Assembly: GCA_963742725.1 (NCBI GenBank)
Contig: CAVUMX010000001.1
Span: 2,232,001 to 2,296,000 of the forward strand
Source: CAVVAL01 sp963742725
GTDB lineage: Bacteria; Actinomycetota; Actinomycetes; Mycobacteriales; Cryptosporangiaceae
Direction: 5' to 3'
DNA length: 64,000 bases
The position numbers were made by a program, and so were the translations under genes. Below the pieces are notes generated by a model, which saw nothing but the letters and a program-made list of their open reading frames with translations, ran no database searches and was not told where the DNA came from. Shown here piece after piece: positions 16,680-29,039 of the stretch (position 1 is the stretch's first letter; each line of letters begins with the position of its first letter).

Positions 16680-16683
16680 CTCG

Positions 16684-16721
16684 TTCGTCCCCCGCGCGGG
16701 TCTTCCCGCCCGGGGGACGAA
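16684..16721. terminator. Bidirectional hairpin terminator
   Basis: TTCGTCCCCCG (16684-16694) pairs exactly with CGGGGGACGAA (16711-16721), with inner CGGG/CCCG pairing. It lies between convergent DUF5926 and arcA and can serve both. Confidence 0.8.
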
Positions 16722-16785
16722 CCGGACTGTTCGGAATGCGGTGCTGAGACCGGGCGTGGGATACCCCGATAACCCCGACAGTTGC

Positions 16786-17988
16786 TCAGGTCGTGACGAG
16801 CGGATCCCGCTGGACGGGGCACGACATGCACCGCGGACCGCCCCGACCGCTGCCCAGCTCGCTGCCGGCGATCCGGACGACCTCGATCCCGGCCTCTTCC
16901 AGCCGCGCGTTCGTCTCGGTGTTCCGCTCGTACGCGACGGCGAGCCGCGGCGCGATGCAGAGCGTGTTGTTGCCGTCGTCCCACTGCTCGCGCTCCGCCG
17001 TGATCGGATCCAGGCCGGTGTCGATGACCCGCAGCTGATCGATCTGCATCGCCTCGGCCGCCGCGGCGAGGAACGGAGCAGGCGCGCTGACGACCGGTTC
17101 CCCGTTGTCGCCGGCGGTCAGCGTGTAGGCGACCAACTCGTCGGCGATGTTCGGGTACATGACGACGGCGTCCGTGTCGACCATCGTGCAGACGGTGTCC
17201 AGGTGCATGGTCGCCCGCTCCTGCGCGATCGGCACCGCCAGGACGGTGTGCGCGAGGTTCCGTTCGAACACCCGGTGCGCCAACCGCTCGGCGCCGGCGG
17301 GGGTGGTCCGCTCGCCGACCCCGACCGCCAGGACCCCCGGCGCCAGCAGCAGCACGTCACCGCCCTCGACATGCTCCAGCCCCGGCTCGTACAGGCGCGG
17401 CGTTCCGGCGAACCGCGGGTGGTACGTGTAGATCGCGCGGGTCAGCGTGGTCTCCCGCTCACGCGCCGGCATCGTCAGGCTCGTCACCGCGACCTCGCCG
17501 CGCACCCAGACACTGGAGTCGCGCGTGAAAAGGAGGTTCGGCAGCGGATCGATGACGAAGTCGTACCGGTCCATCAGCGTGTACGTCAGTCCGGTGCCGG
17601 TGCGCAGCTCCTCGTGGGCCAGCCCCGCCGTGAGGACGGTGGCCAGCTCGGCGGGGCCCAGGTCGGACAGGTAGTCCTCGACGCGCCGCCGAAGCGCGTC
17701 GCCGAGCCGCACATCCGAGAGGACGGCGTCGCTCGTCTCCTTGCGCGCCGCCGGTACGGACAGCGTCTCCGTCAGCAGGTCGACCATGTACAGCACCTCG
17801 ACCCCGCGGGACCGGAGCGCCTCGGCGAACGCGTCGTGCTCCTCTTGGGCCCGCCCGACCCAGGGAATCCCGTCGAACAAGAGGGAGTCGTTGTTGCGTG
17901 GCGTGAGTCGGCGCAGTTCCGGACCGGGACGGTGGAGCAGAACGGTCCTCAGGCGTCCGACCTCGCTGTCGGCGTAATGGCTCGTCAC
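16786..17988 (-). CDS. arcA: Arginine deiminase
   Basis: GTG 17988 gives 400 residues, the usual family length. Conserved blocks are in order: LHRPGPELRRLTPRNND, LLFDGIPWVGRAQEEHDAF, NLLFTRDSSVWV, EHVEGGDVLLL, MHLDTVCTMVD (catalytic His/Asp), WDDGNNTLCIAP and the C-terminal GGPRCMSCP with the nucleophilic Cys. It converts L-arginine to citrulline and ammonia, first step of the ADI pathway. No arcB, arcC or arcD gene is near, so it may serve acid or nitrogen metabolism rather than ATP generation. The frame stays open upstream to 18414, but that part is repeat-derived and rejected. Confidence 0.93.
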   Translation of the reverse strand: MTSHYADSEVGRLRTVLLHRPGPELRRLTPRNNDSLLFDGIPWVGRAQEEHDAFAEALRSRGVEVLYMVDLLTETLSVPAARKETSDAVLSDVRLGDALRRRVEDYLSDLGPAELATVLTAGLAHEELRTGTGLTYTLMDRYDFVIDPLPNLLFTRDSSVWVRGEVAVTSLTMPARERETTLTRAIYTYHPRFAGTPRLYEPGLEHVEGGDVLLLAPGVLAVGVGERTTPAGAERLAHRVFERNLAHTVLAVPIAQERATMHLDTVCTMVDTDAVVMYPNIADELVAYTLTAGDNGEPVVSAPAPFLAAAAEAMQIDQLRVIDTGLDPITAEREQWDDGNNTLCIAPRLAVAYERNTETNARLEEAGIEVVRIAGSELGSGRGGPRCMSCPVQRDPLVTT

Positions 17989-18617
17989 GGCGCGGAGCCT
18001 AGTCGCCCTACGACGCCATCGCCCCCGTCGCGGAGTGTGGCGGGCCGTCGTGCGGTCCGCACGCAACAGTCCAACGGGACGCCGCAACAGTCCACTGGCG
18101 ATGCCGCAACACTCCGCCGGCGGGACCGCGATCCTTCCTGGCGATGCCACAGCCTTTGCCCGGTGGCGGGCGACCTCCACCGGCGACAGCTCGACGTCCA
18201 CCGGATGACCACCTCCGCGGGGTGACACAACTTCCGCGGGGTGACACCACTTCCACGGAACGGCGCAACCTTCCACTGGGCAACGCGGCGCGACCTTCGG
18301 CCGGGCGGCGCGGCTTTCCACCGGGCAACGCGGCGCGAGCATCGACCGGGCGGCGCGGCTTTCCACCGCCGCGCAACAGTCCGCGGCGATGCCCCGCGAC
18401 TTTGCTGGGGACAACGCGACCTTTCACCGGCGCCGCCGCTTTTGCCAGGCAGCGGGGCAACCGTGCTCGGTGGGGCCGGGGCCGCGCAGATGGGTCTGAG
18501 TTGCCGCCGTAACCGCGTTTGCGGCGTGGCCTGCGCCACAATCCGTGACCATTTGCGGCCCTCACCGCGTGCCGCGATGCCGCGCCTGAGACCCCCGCAA
18601 GGCTCTGACCAGCCGAT
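17989..18617. other. Intergenic region between arcA and the rRNA promoters
   Basis: No gene is seen. About two thirds of this 629-bp stretch is a degenerate GC-rich repeat array (18062-18462). The rest, 18470-18617, is non-coding sequence leading into rRNA promoter P1. The arcA promoter must lie near 17990-18060, but I could not identify it. Confidence 0.5.
18062..18462. repeat. Degenerate GC-rich tandem repeat array
   Basis: The block is built from about 20 imperfect units of 18-24 bp sharing a core like CNACTTCCACCGGGCGACG. Within it a higher-order 45-bp unit is tandemly repeated: TTCCACYGGGCAACGCGGCG recurs at 18271 and 18316, and the next TTCCACC starts at 18361, exactly 45 bp apart each time. 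Units vary in length and lack uniform spacers, so this is a minisatellite-like array and not CRISPR. Confidence 0.75.
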
Positions 18618-18646
18618 TTGACGTTGCGTAGGGCCCGGCCTAATGT
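18618..18646 (+). promoter_or_regulatory. rRNA operon promoter P1
   Basis: TTGACG (18618-18623), a 17-bp spacer and TAATGT (18641-18646) form a near-consensus vegetative promoter about 380 bp before the 16S gene. Confidence 0.75.
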
Positions 18647-18763
18647 TCTCCACGTCGCCGAGCGGGACCGGCAAGCCGGGCCGAAGCGACAGCCACCCGG
18701 TACCGATAAGGCCGCAAGGCCGGGGTACAGTGTGGGCGGGCAGTGCGAGTTAAGCCAAAGCGC

Positions 18764-18792
18764 TTGACCCGCGAAACTGACCGAGATAGACT
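18764..18792 (+). promoter_or_regulatory. rRNA operon promoter P2
   Basis: TTGACC (18764-18769), a 17-bp spacer and TAGACT (18787-18792) form a second strong promoter. The leader downstream contains TTTGAGAACTCAACAGCGTG, the boxA/processing region typical of actinobacterial rRNA leaders. Confidence 0.85.
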
Positions 18793-18833
18793 GGCGAGGT
18801 TGCCCCGAACGAAGTCCTAACGGACCAAGTGCG

Positions 18834-18870
18834 GTGCGCGTGTGTTCTTTGAGAACTCAACAGCGTGTTT
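18834..18870 (+). other. 5' arm of the 16S precursor processing stem
   Basis: The leader GTGCGCGTGTGTTCTTTGAG continuing through AACTCAACAGCGTGTTT is largely complementary to 20725-20759 in the spacer (GACACGCTGTTGAGTCC and AGAACACGCGC). The two arms bracket the 16S gene, as expected of an RNase III-type stem. Confidence 0.8.
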
Positions 18871-19029
18871 AAAAGTTAGTGCCATGTTTGTAATATCCCG
18901 TGGCCTGGACTTGCATTTTGGGGTTTGGGTCGGGATTCCTTTGGTAATTATCGACCTCTGTTTGTGGGGTTGGTTTTTGCCAGGATTTTCTCTAGTCAAC
19001 TTTCCGCTTCGGCGGTTGGTTTTTTGACA

Positions 19030-24101
<5,072 letters not shown>

Positions 24102-24103
24102 CA

Positions 24104-24157
24104 AACATGCTACGCGTCCACTGTGTGGTTCTGAAACCAACAACCAAACCAACCCCG
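24104..24157 (+). other. 3' arm of the 23S precursor processing stem
   Basis: CGCGTCCACTGTGTGGTTCT and CCAACAACCAAACC in this stretch are complementary to 20917-20966 upstream of the 23S gene (GGTTTGGTTGTTG and AACTACACAGTGGACGCG). Together they form the long stem that brackets 23S rRNA for RNase III-type cleavage. Confidence 0.85.
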
Positions 24158-24197
24158 CAAGCGGGGTGCGCGGTTTGCTCGTTGTGTGTTTCATAGT

Positions 24198-24316
24198 GTT
24201 ACGGCGGTCATAGCGAAAGGGAAACGCCCGGTCCCATTCCGAACCCGGAAGCTAAGCCTTTCAGCGCCGATGGTACTGCACTGGAGACGGTGTGGGAGAG
24301 TAGGACGCCGCCGGAC
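24198..24316 (+). rRNA. rrf: 5S ribosomal RNA
   Basis: The gene is about 119 nt, beginning GTTACGGCGGTCATAGCG. It contains CCATTCCGAACCCGGAAGCT and ends at GTAGGACGCCGCCGGA, with the terminal helix formed by the two ends. It is the last gene of the rRNA operon. Confidence 0.97.
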
Positions 24317-24325
24317 TTAACTTGG

Positions 24326-24360
24326 AAAAGGGAGTCACCCTACGGGGTGGCTCCCTTTTT
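24326..24360 (+). terminator. Intrinsic terminator of the rRNA operon
   Basis: AAAAGGGAGTCACCC (24326-24340), loop TACG, and GGGTGGCTCCCTTTTT (24345-24360) form a strong stem ending in a T-tract 10 bp after the 5S gene. Confidence 0.93.
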
Positions 24361-24399
24361 CGTTTTCACACCCCGAAACCGCGTCCACCGGCGGCGTTC

Positions 24400-24439
24400 G
24401 GGCGATGTTTCGCTGTCTATAGCGACCGAAACATCGCCC
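24400..24439. terminator. Additional hairpin between rRNA operon and agpS-like gene
   Basis: GGGCGATGTTTCG (24400-24412) and its exact complement CGAAACATCGCCC (24427-24439) form a 13-bp stem with a 14-nt loop. It could back up the rRNA terminator or end the convergent FAD-enzyme transcript. Confidence 0.65.
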
Positions 24440-24444
24440 AGATG

Positions 24445-24508
24445 CGCGCACGGTCCCGGTTTGGGAGACATGGTGCCGGCTATCGCCGGCACCATGTCGC
24501 CGTGCGCG
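24445..24508 (-). terminator. Branched stem structure downstream of the FAD oxidoreductase gene
   Basis: The outer arms CGCGCACGG (24445-24453) and CCGTGCGCG (24500-24508) pair exactly. Inside are a small stem TCCC-GGTTT-GGGA and a perfect 14-bp stem GACATGGTGCCGGC-TATC-GCCGGCACCATGTC (24467-24498). The result is a three-way-junction shape. It lies 8 bp past the stop of the minus-strand gene, so it is probably its terminator. Confidence 0.7.
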
Positions 24509-24515
24509 GACAGCG

Positions 24516-26171
24516 CTACTTGGGGGGCTCGGGGATCAGCTTTCCGGGGTTCATCACGCCCTCGGGATCGAGTACCGATTTCACCGCACGGAGTACGTCG
24601 ATACCGAGCGAACCGATCTCGTCGTCCAGCCAGGGGCGGTGGTCCGTTCCGACCGCATGATGATGGGTGATCGTGGCTCCGGCCGACGCGATCACGTCGG
24701 TCACGCGGTCCTTGGCGCGCTGCCACTGCCCGTCCGGATCCTCGTCATCGCGGGTGGCCAGTGCCGTGAAGTACAGCGAAGCGCCCGTCGGATAGAGGTG
24801 CGACACGTGCGCCATCACGAGCGGACGGGTGTTGTCCCGGGCCAGCTCGGACCGCAGCGCCGATCGGATCGTGTCGTAGAGCCCCAGGACGTCCGTCCAC
24901 GAGGTGGCCGTTTCGAGCGTTTCGACCAGGGCGCCGTTGTCGAGCAGGTCGTCGCGGAGATACGGACCGTCGTACCGGTGACGGCGCCATGCCTCCCCTA
25001 CGGTCGTGCCGAGCCGGATCCCGCCGGCGCCGCGGAGTAGTGCCGTCGAGGCCGTGCGCCGGTCGCGGACGACGAGCCGCGGACCTTCCCATCCGGCGAT
25101 GAGCAGGCAACCGCTGCCGTGACCGCGCGCCGCCAGCACCCCGCGCAGGAGCTTGGTCTTGCCGCCGCCCGACAGCGCCAGGTTCGCCCGCGTCTCGTCC
25201 GCATCGGACAGGCGGGCGATGTCGGGTGCGATCCCCGCCTGGGTGAGGCGGCGAAGTGCGGTGATGCCATCGGCGAACGTCCGGAACGACCAGCCCTCGT
25301 CGTGGACGACCTCCGGCAGGCGACGGACCCGCAAGGTGAGTTCGGTGATCACCCCGAACACGCCTTCTGAGCCGAGTACCAGGGATTTCAGGTCCGGCCC
25401 CGCGGCGGAACCAGGCCCGCGCCCGACGGTCATGCTGCCGGCGGGGGTGGCGAGCCGGAGGCCGACGACCAGGTCCTCGAACCGTCCGTAGCCGCTCGAT
25501 GCCTGCCCGGACGATCTGGTCGCGGCGTACCCGCCGAGCGAGGCGTGATGCCAGCTCTGCGGGAAGTGGCCGAGCGTCAGTCCGTGGGCGGAGAGCTTCT
25601 TCTCCAGCTCGGGACCGCGCATACCGGGGCCGACGGTGACCGTCATCGACTCGGCGTCCACATGCACGGGATCGGCGAGTCGCCGCAGGTCAAGGCTGAT
25701 GACGGACGGGTACGGGCCGGCCAGCGGGGCGACCCCGCCGACGACGCTCGTGCCGCCGCCGAACGGTACGACGGCGATCCGGCGTTCGGCGCAGATCCGG
25801 AGGACGGCGAGTACGCCGGCGTGGTCTGCCGGGAGGACGACGGCGTCCGGGACGTCGACGACGCCACGGCGCCGGCGGGCGAGGTCGAGGTAGCTCTTGC
25901 CGCCGGCGTGCAGGAGCAGGGTCTCCCTGTCGTCCCGCAGATGGTTCTCGCCGACGGCCTCGACGAGCGCGTCCCGATCGGCCTCGGACAGCCGGGAGCT
26001 CGGCAGCTTGACGTCGCCGAGCGGGGCGGGCGGGGTCCGGCGGTCGGGGAGGCCGATCTCCTTGTTGAGCCAGCGGCGCGCGTGCGTGGGCAGGCCTGTG
26101 CGGCGCGTCGGGTCACCCCAACCGACCGGGTTCATGTCCCGTGGCGGCACTGCTCCCGAGGAGATGGTCAT
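24516..26171 (-). CDS. FAD-binding oxidoreductase, alkyl-DHAP synthase-like
   Basis: The 551-residue protein has an FAD_binding_4 domain (about 110-290) with VVPFGGGTSVVGG for flavin binding and ATRSSGQASSGYGRFEDLVV. The C-terminal FAD-linked oxidase domain (about 300-545) has PTGASLYFTALATRD and a triple-His motif ITHHHAVGTDHRPWL. This arrangement fits alkyldihydroxyacetonephosphate synthase (AGPS/mycobacterial AgpS), which swaps the acyl group of acyl-DHAP for a fatty alcohol to make ether lipid. A D-lactate/glycolate-dehydrogenase-like role is the alternative. It diverges from a TetR gene whose downstream partner glpD makes DHAP. The start ATG 26171 is preceded by GGATGGA. Confidence 0.8.
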   Translation of the reverse strand: MTISSGAVPPRDMNPVGWGDPTRRTGLPTHARRWLNKEIGLPDRRTPPAPLGDVKLPSSRLSEADRDALVEAVGENHLRDDRETLLLHAGGKSYLDLARRRRGVVDVPDAVVLPADHAGVLAVLRICAERRIAVVPFGGGTSVVGGVAPLAGPYPSVISLDLRRLADPVHVDAESMTVTVGPGMRGPELEKKLSAHGLTLGHFPQSWHHASLGGYAATRSSGQASSGYGRFEDLVVGLRLATPAGSMTVGRGPGSAAGPDLKSLVLGSEGVFGVITELTLRVRRLPEVVHDEGWSFRTFADGITALRRLTQAGIAPDIARLSDADETRANLALSGGGKTKLLRGVLAARGHGSGCLLIAGWEGPRLVVRDRRTASTALLRGAGGIRLGTTVGEAWRRHRYDGPYLRDDLLDNGALVETLETATSWTDVLGLYDTIRSALRSELARDNTRPLVMAHVSHLYPTGASLYFTALATRDDEDPDGQWQRAKDRVTDVIASAGATITHHHAVGTDHRPWLDDEIGSLGIDVLRAVKSVLDPEGVMNPGKLIPEPPK

Positions 26172-26219
26172 TGCTCCATCCTACCGATACGATGTGACAC
26201 ATGGCGTCAATCCGTCACA
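26165..26219. promoter_or_regulatory. Divergent promoter/operator between FAD enzyme and TetR gene
   Basis: An inverted pair TGTGAC-N14-GTCACA spans 26194-26219, a plausible TetR operator overlapping the TetR start. Rightward, TACGAT (26188-26193) lies 7 nt before ATG 26201, with TGGTCA at 26165 seventeen bases upstream; this would give a leaderless tetR message. Leftward, a TTGACG (26210-26205, minus strand) could be the -35 of the FAD-enzyme gene. Confidence 0.5.
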
Positions 26220-26770
26220 CTGATGATGTGGTGCTCGACGCGGTACGGGTGTGCGTGCTGGCGGTGGGCGTCCGGCGGACCACCCTCACGGACGTCGCGC
26301 GGCGCGCGGGCGTCAGCCGGATGACCCTGTACCGCCGGTACCCCGACGTAGACGCGCTCGTCCGTGACCTCATGACCAGGGAGTTCAGCGCGCTTCTCCA
26401 CTCCGCTCGGGGCCGCTCGGGGAACGGCCGGCAGCGGTTGGTCGCCACGGCGGTCAGCGCGGCGGCGGCACTCCGTGGCAACGAACTGTTCCGGCGGATG
26501 ATGGACGTCGATCCGGAACTGCTCCTGCCGTACGTCGTCGACCGGCTCGGCGGCACCCAGTGGACGGTCGTCGAGGCGTTGGCGGACGGCGTTCGCGCGG
26601 GCCAGTCGGACGGGTCGATCCGGGACGGTGACGTGTCGGTCCTCGCGCATACCGCGTTGCTGCTGGTCCAGCCGTTCGTCTACTCCGCGCGTGTGGTCGG
26701 CGGGGTCCTGGACGAGAAGGCGTTGGGGCACGAACTGTCGGTCGCGCTCGATCGGTACCTGGCGCCGTGA
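26201..26770 (+). CDS. TetR-family transcriptional regulator
   Basis: The 189-residue protein has the TetR DNA-binding domain at about 10-56 (TTLTDVARRAGVSRMTLYRR gives the helix-turn-helix) and a helical ligand domain after it. Its last four bases overlap the GTG of glpD (GTGA at 26767-26770), so it is co-translated with glpD, and it diverges from the FAD enzyme by only 29 bp. It most likely represses both units in response to a lipid or polyol-derived ligand; that role is inferred. The message may be leaderless. Confidence 0.9.
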   Translation: MASIRHTDDVVLDAVRVCVLAVGVRRTTLTDVARRAGVSRMTLYRRYPDVDALVRDLMTREFSALLHSARGRSGNGRQRLVATAVSAAAALRGNELFRRMMDVDPELLLPYVVDRLGGTQWTVVEALADGVRAGQSDGSIRDGDVSVLAHTALLLVQPFVYSARVVGGVLDEKALGHELSVALDRYLAP

Positions 26771-28440
26771 GCAGCACGTCGCTCAACGCCCGCCGGCGCG
26801 CGCGGGAACTCGACGCGTTGGCCGGTGAGACGGTCGACGTGCTGGTGATCGGCGGCGGCATCGTCGGTGCCGGCGTCGCGCTCGACGCTGCCAGCCGCGG
26901 CCTGTCCGTGGCCCTGGTCGAGCGCGGCGATCTGGCCCAGGGCACCAGCCGGTGGAGTTCGAAGCTGATCCACGGCGGCCTGCGGTACCTGGCCAGCGGC
27001 GATGTCGGCGTCGCGTACGAGAGTGCGGTCGAGCGGGGCATCCTCATGCGGCACACGGCGCCGCATCTCGTCCGGGCGTTGCCGTCCGTGATCCCGACGG
27101 CATCGCGGGCACAGGCTGCGAAGGTCTGGGCGGGACTCCAGGCCGGTGACGCGCTGCGGATGGCGGCCGGGACGCCCTCGGCGCTGCTCCCCCGCCCGCG
27201 GCGGCTCACGGTGGATGAGCTGGTCCGGTATGCGCCGGGGGTCGATCCGGGGCGGATCCGCGGCGGGCTCCTCGCGTGGGACGGCCAGTCGGTTGACGAC
27301 GCGCGTCTCGTGGTCGCTGTCGCGCGCACCGCCGCCGGGCTCGGCGCGCGGATCATCACCCGCTGCGCGGCAGTCAGCGTCCACGGCGGCGGCGCCCGCC
27401 TCCGCGACGAGCTGCCGAGCGGCGGTGAGGTGCCAGGCATCGGGCGGGGACAAAGGCCGGGCGGCGGAGGGCCGCCGGGCGAGATGGCAAGCGACGGGCA
27501 AAGGCCAGGTGGCGGCTCCGGCGGGCGACGCGGTGGGCCACGGGTGGCCGGTGGCGGCTCCGTGCCGGGCGACGCGGGGGCCGGCGGTCCGCGGGAGTTC
27601 GATGTGACGGCTCGGGTTGTGGTGAATGCGACCGGGGTGTGGGCGGATCAGCTCGCGCCTGGGGTGTCGTTGCGTCCGAGCCGGGGTAGTCACGTGATCG
27701 TCCCGGCCGCCCGTCTCGGCGGCCTGACCTGCGGGATCACGGTGCAGATCCCCGGCGGGCGGAACCGGTTCGGGTTCGCGTTGCCGGCCGGCGATGGACG
27801 CGCGTATCTCGGGATCACCGACGAGCCGGTGGACGACGTGCCGGACGGCGATCCCGTGCCGAGCGACGCGGAGATCGCCGCTCTGCTCGGCACCTTCGAC
27901 GAGGTCCTACGCACGCCGCTGCGGCGCGACGACGTGATCGGCTCGTTCGCGGGGCTGCGGCCGCTGCTCGACGCCGGTCCCGCCGACACGGCGGACCTGT
28001 CGCGCCGGCACGTCGTCCGGGTGGACGGCGGAGTCGTGACGGTGGTCGGCGGCAAGTTCACGACCTACCGGCGAATGGCCGAGGACGCGGTCGATCGCGC
28101 GGTCGCCAGCGCCGGATTACGGGCGCGGCCCTGTGTCACGGCCCGGCTGCCGCTCGTCGGGGCGGCCAGTCACCGGCGGCTCGCGCAGGTGGCGGCGCCG
28201 GCCAGGATCGTTGCCCGATATGGCATGGAGGCGACGAAAGTCATTGGGAATGATGATCGTCCGATAACAAAGGGTTGTGCGGTTACCGGAGCGGAATTCG
28301 CCTTTGCGCTGCGGCACGAAGGGGCCCTGGATGCGGCCGATCTGCTCGATCGGAGGACGCGAATAGGGCTAGTCCCGGCAGATCGGGCGGCTGCTCTCCC
28401 GGCCGCTGAGCAGGCAGTTTCTCAGTTTTCTCTAGAATGA
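26767..28440 (+). CDS. glpD: Glycerol-3-phosphate dehydrogenase (FAD-dependent)
   Basis: The 557-residue protein has the N-terminal Rossmann FAD motif VLVIGGGIVGAGVALDAASR and then GTSRWSSKLIHGGLRYL. It also has VVNATGVWAD, RPSRGSHVIVP, FAGLRPLLDAG and GGKFTTYRRMAEDAVD, and the DAO_C domain with TGAEFAFALRHEGALDAADL. It oxidises sn-glycerol-3-phosphate to DHAP at the membrane face, passing electrons to quinone. Residues of about 215-275 are an extra glycine-rich, repeat-derived insertion in a surface region between conserved blocks. The 3' part (about 28200-28330) has noticeably lower GC than the rest. It is coupled to the upstream TetR gene. Confidence 0.92.
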   Translation: MSSTSLNARRRARELDALAGETVDVLVIGGGIVGAGVALDAASRGLSVALVERGDLAQGTSRWSSKLIHGGLRYLASGDVGVAYESAVERGILMRHTAPHLVRALPSVIPTASRAQAAKVWAGLQAGDALRMAAGTPSALLPRPRRLTVDELVRYAPGVDPGRIRGGLLAWDGQSVDDARLVVAVARTAAGLGARIITRCAAVSVHGGGARLRDELPSGGEVPGIGRGQRPGGGGPPGEMASDGQRPGGGSGGRRGGPRVAGGGSVPGDAGAGGPREFDVTARVVVNATGVWADQLAPGVSLRPSRGSHVIVPAARLGGLTCGITVQIPGGRNRFGFALPAGDGRAYLGITDEPVDDVPDGDPVPSDAEIAALLGTFDEVLRTPLRRDDVIGSFAGLRPLLDAGPADTADLSRRHVVRVDGGVVTVVGGKFTTYRRMAEDAVDRAVASAGLRARPCVTARLPLVGAASHRRLAQVAAPARIVARYGMEATKVIGNDDRPITKGCAVTGAEFAFALRHEGALDAADLLDRRTRIGLVPADRAAALPAAEQAVSQFSLE

Positions 28441-28508
28441 GCGCGCGACCTCTTGCACGGTGACGATAGCCTGCGTTGAACATCGGCACCGGTGTCGACA
28501 GGAGGATC

Positions 28509-28970
28509 ATGGCTCATATCGAGCTCTCGCTCGCGCCTGCCGATGCCGCCCCCGACGCATTGCATCGTTCGCTTCAGGTGGTGGGTCCGGCGCGTCATCT
28601 CGATACCTGGCTCGAGGCTGTCAGCGAAGCCGAGGAACCCTGCCTCCTGCTCGACGCCGGTGGAGTGATGCTCGGCGTCTCGCGTGCGTGCGTAGCCGTT
28701 CTCGGCGCGACGACCCCGGAGGATCTGCTCGGCCGGGGGCTGCTGGAGGACGTCATCGACCTGGTCGACTTCACCGCCGCCCAGGAACGGCTCACCGAGG
28801 CGCAGCTCGAACGGCTACCACCGCTGCTCGCGCTCGCGTCCGGGGCGCTCGCCCGGGGGCTGCTGCGGATCCGCACCGCCGGGGCGATCCGCACGCTCGA
28901 CGCGGTGTCCACGCCGCTGCGCGCCCACGGCCAGCTCGTCGGCTCCCTCACGTTCTTCCACCGCATCTGA
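28509..28970 (+). CDS. PAS-domain protein of unknown role
   Basis: ATG 28509, preceded by a GGAGGA site, gives 153 residues. The central part (about 35-140) reads as one PAS domain: PCLLLDAGGVMLGVSRACVA, LGATTPEDLLGRGLL, DFTAAQERL, then TLDAVSTPLRAHGQLVGSLT. There is no attached kinase, cyclase or helix-turn-helix output, so it is a stand-alone sensor or adaptor, perhaps acting on a partner elsewhere. It follows glpD by 68 bp and may have its own promoter. A strong hairpin ends it. Confidence 0.7.
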   Translation: MAHIELSLAPADAAPDALHRSLQVVGPARHLDTWLEAVSEAEEPCLLLDAGGVMLGVSRACVAVLGATTPEDLLGRGLLEDVIDLVDFTAAQERLTEAQLERLPPLLALASGALARGLLRIRTAGAIRTLDAVSTPLRAHGQLVGSLTFFHRI

Positions 28971-28998
28971 GCCACGCCGCCGGCCGGCGCACACGCAA

Positions 28999-29028
28999 CG
29001 GCGCCACGACCCGAGGGTCGTGGCGCCG
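28999..29028. terminator. Bidirectional hairpin between convergent genes
   Basis: CGGCGCCACGACCC (28999-29012) and GGGTCGTGGCGCCG (29015-29028) are exact complements with a tiny loop. They lie between the PAS gene and the convergent M28 peptidase gene. Confidence 0.85.
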
Positions 29029-29039
29029 CTGTCAACGCG

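Noticed and set aside
17989..18414. N-terminal extension of arginine deiminase up to 18414 with 15-residue repeats
   Set aside because: The added residues come from the GC-rich tandem array; the 400-residue form from GTG 17988 has the normal family length and start.
18062..18462. Possible CRISPR array
   Set aside because: Units differ in length and sequence, have no constant repeat/unique spacer pattern, and no cas genes are near.
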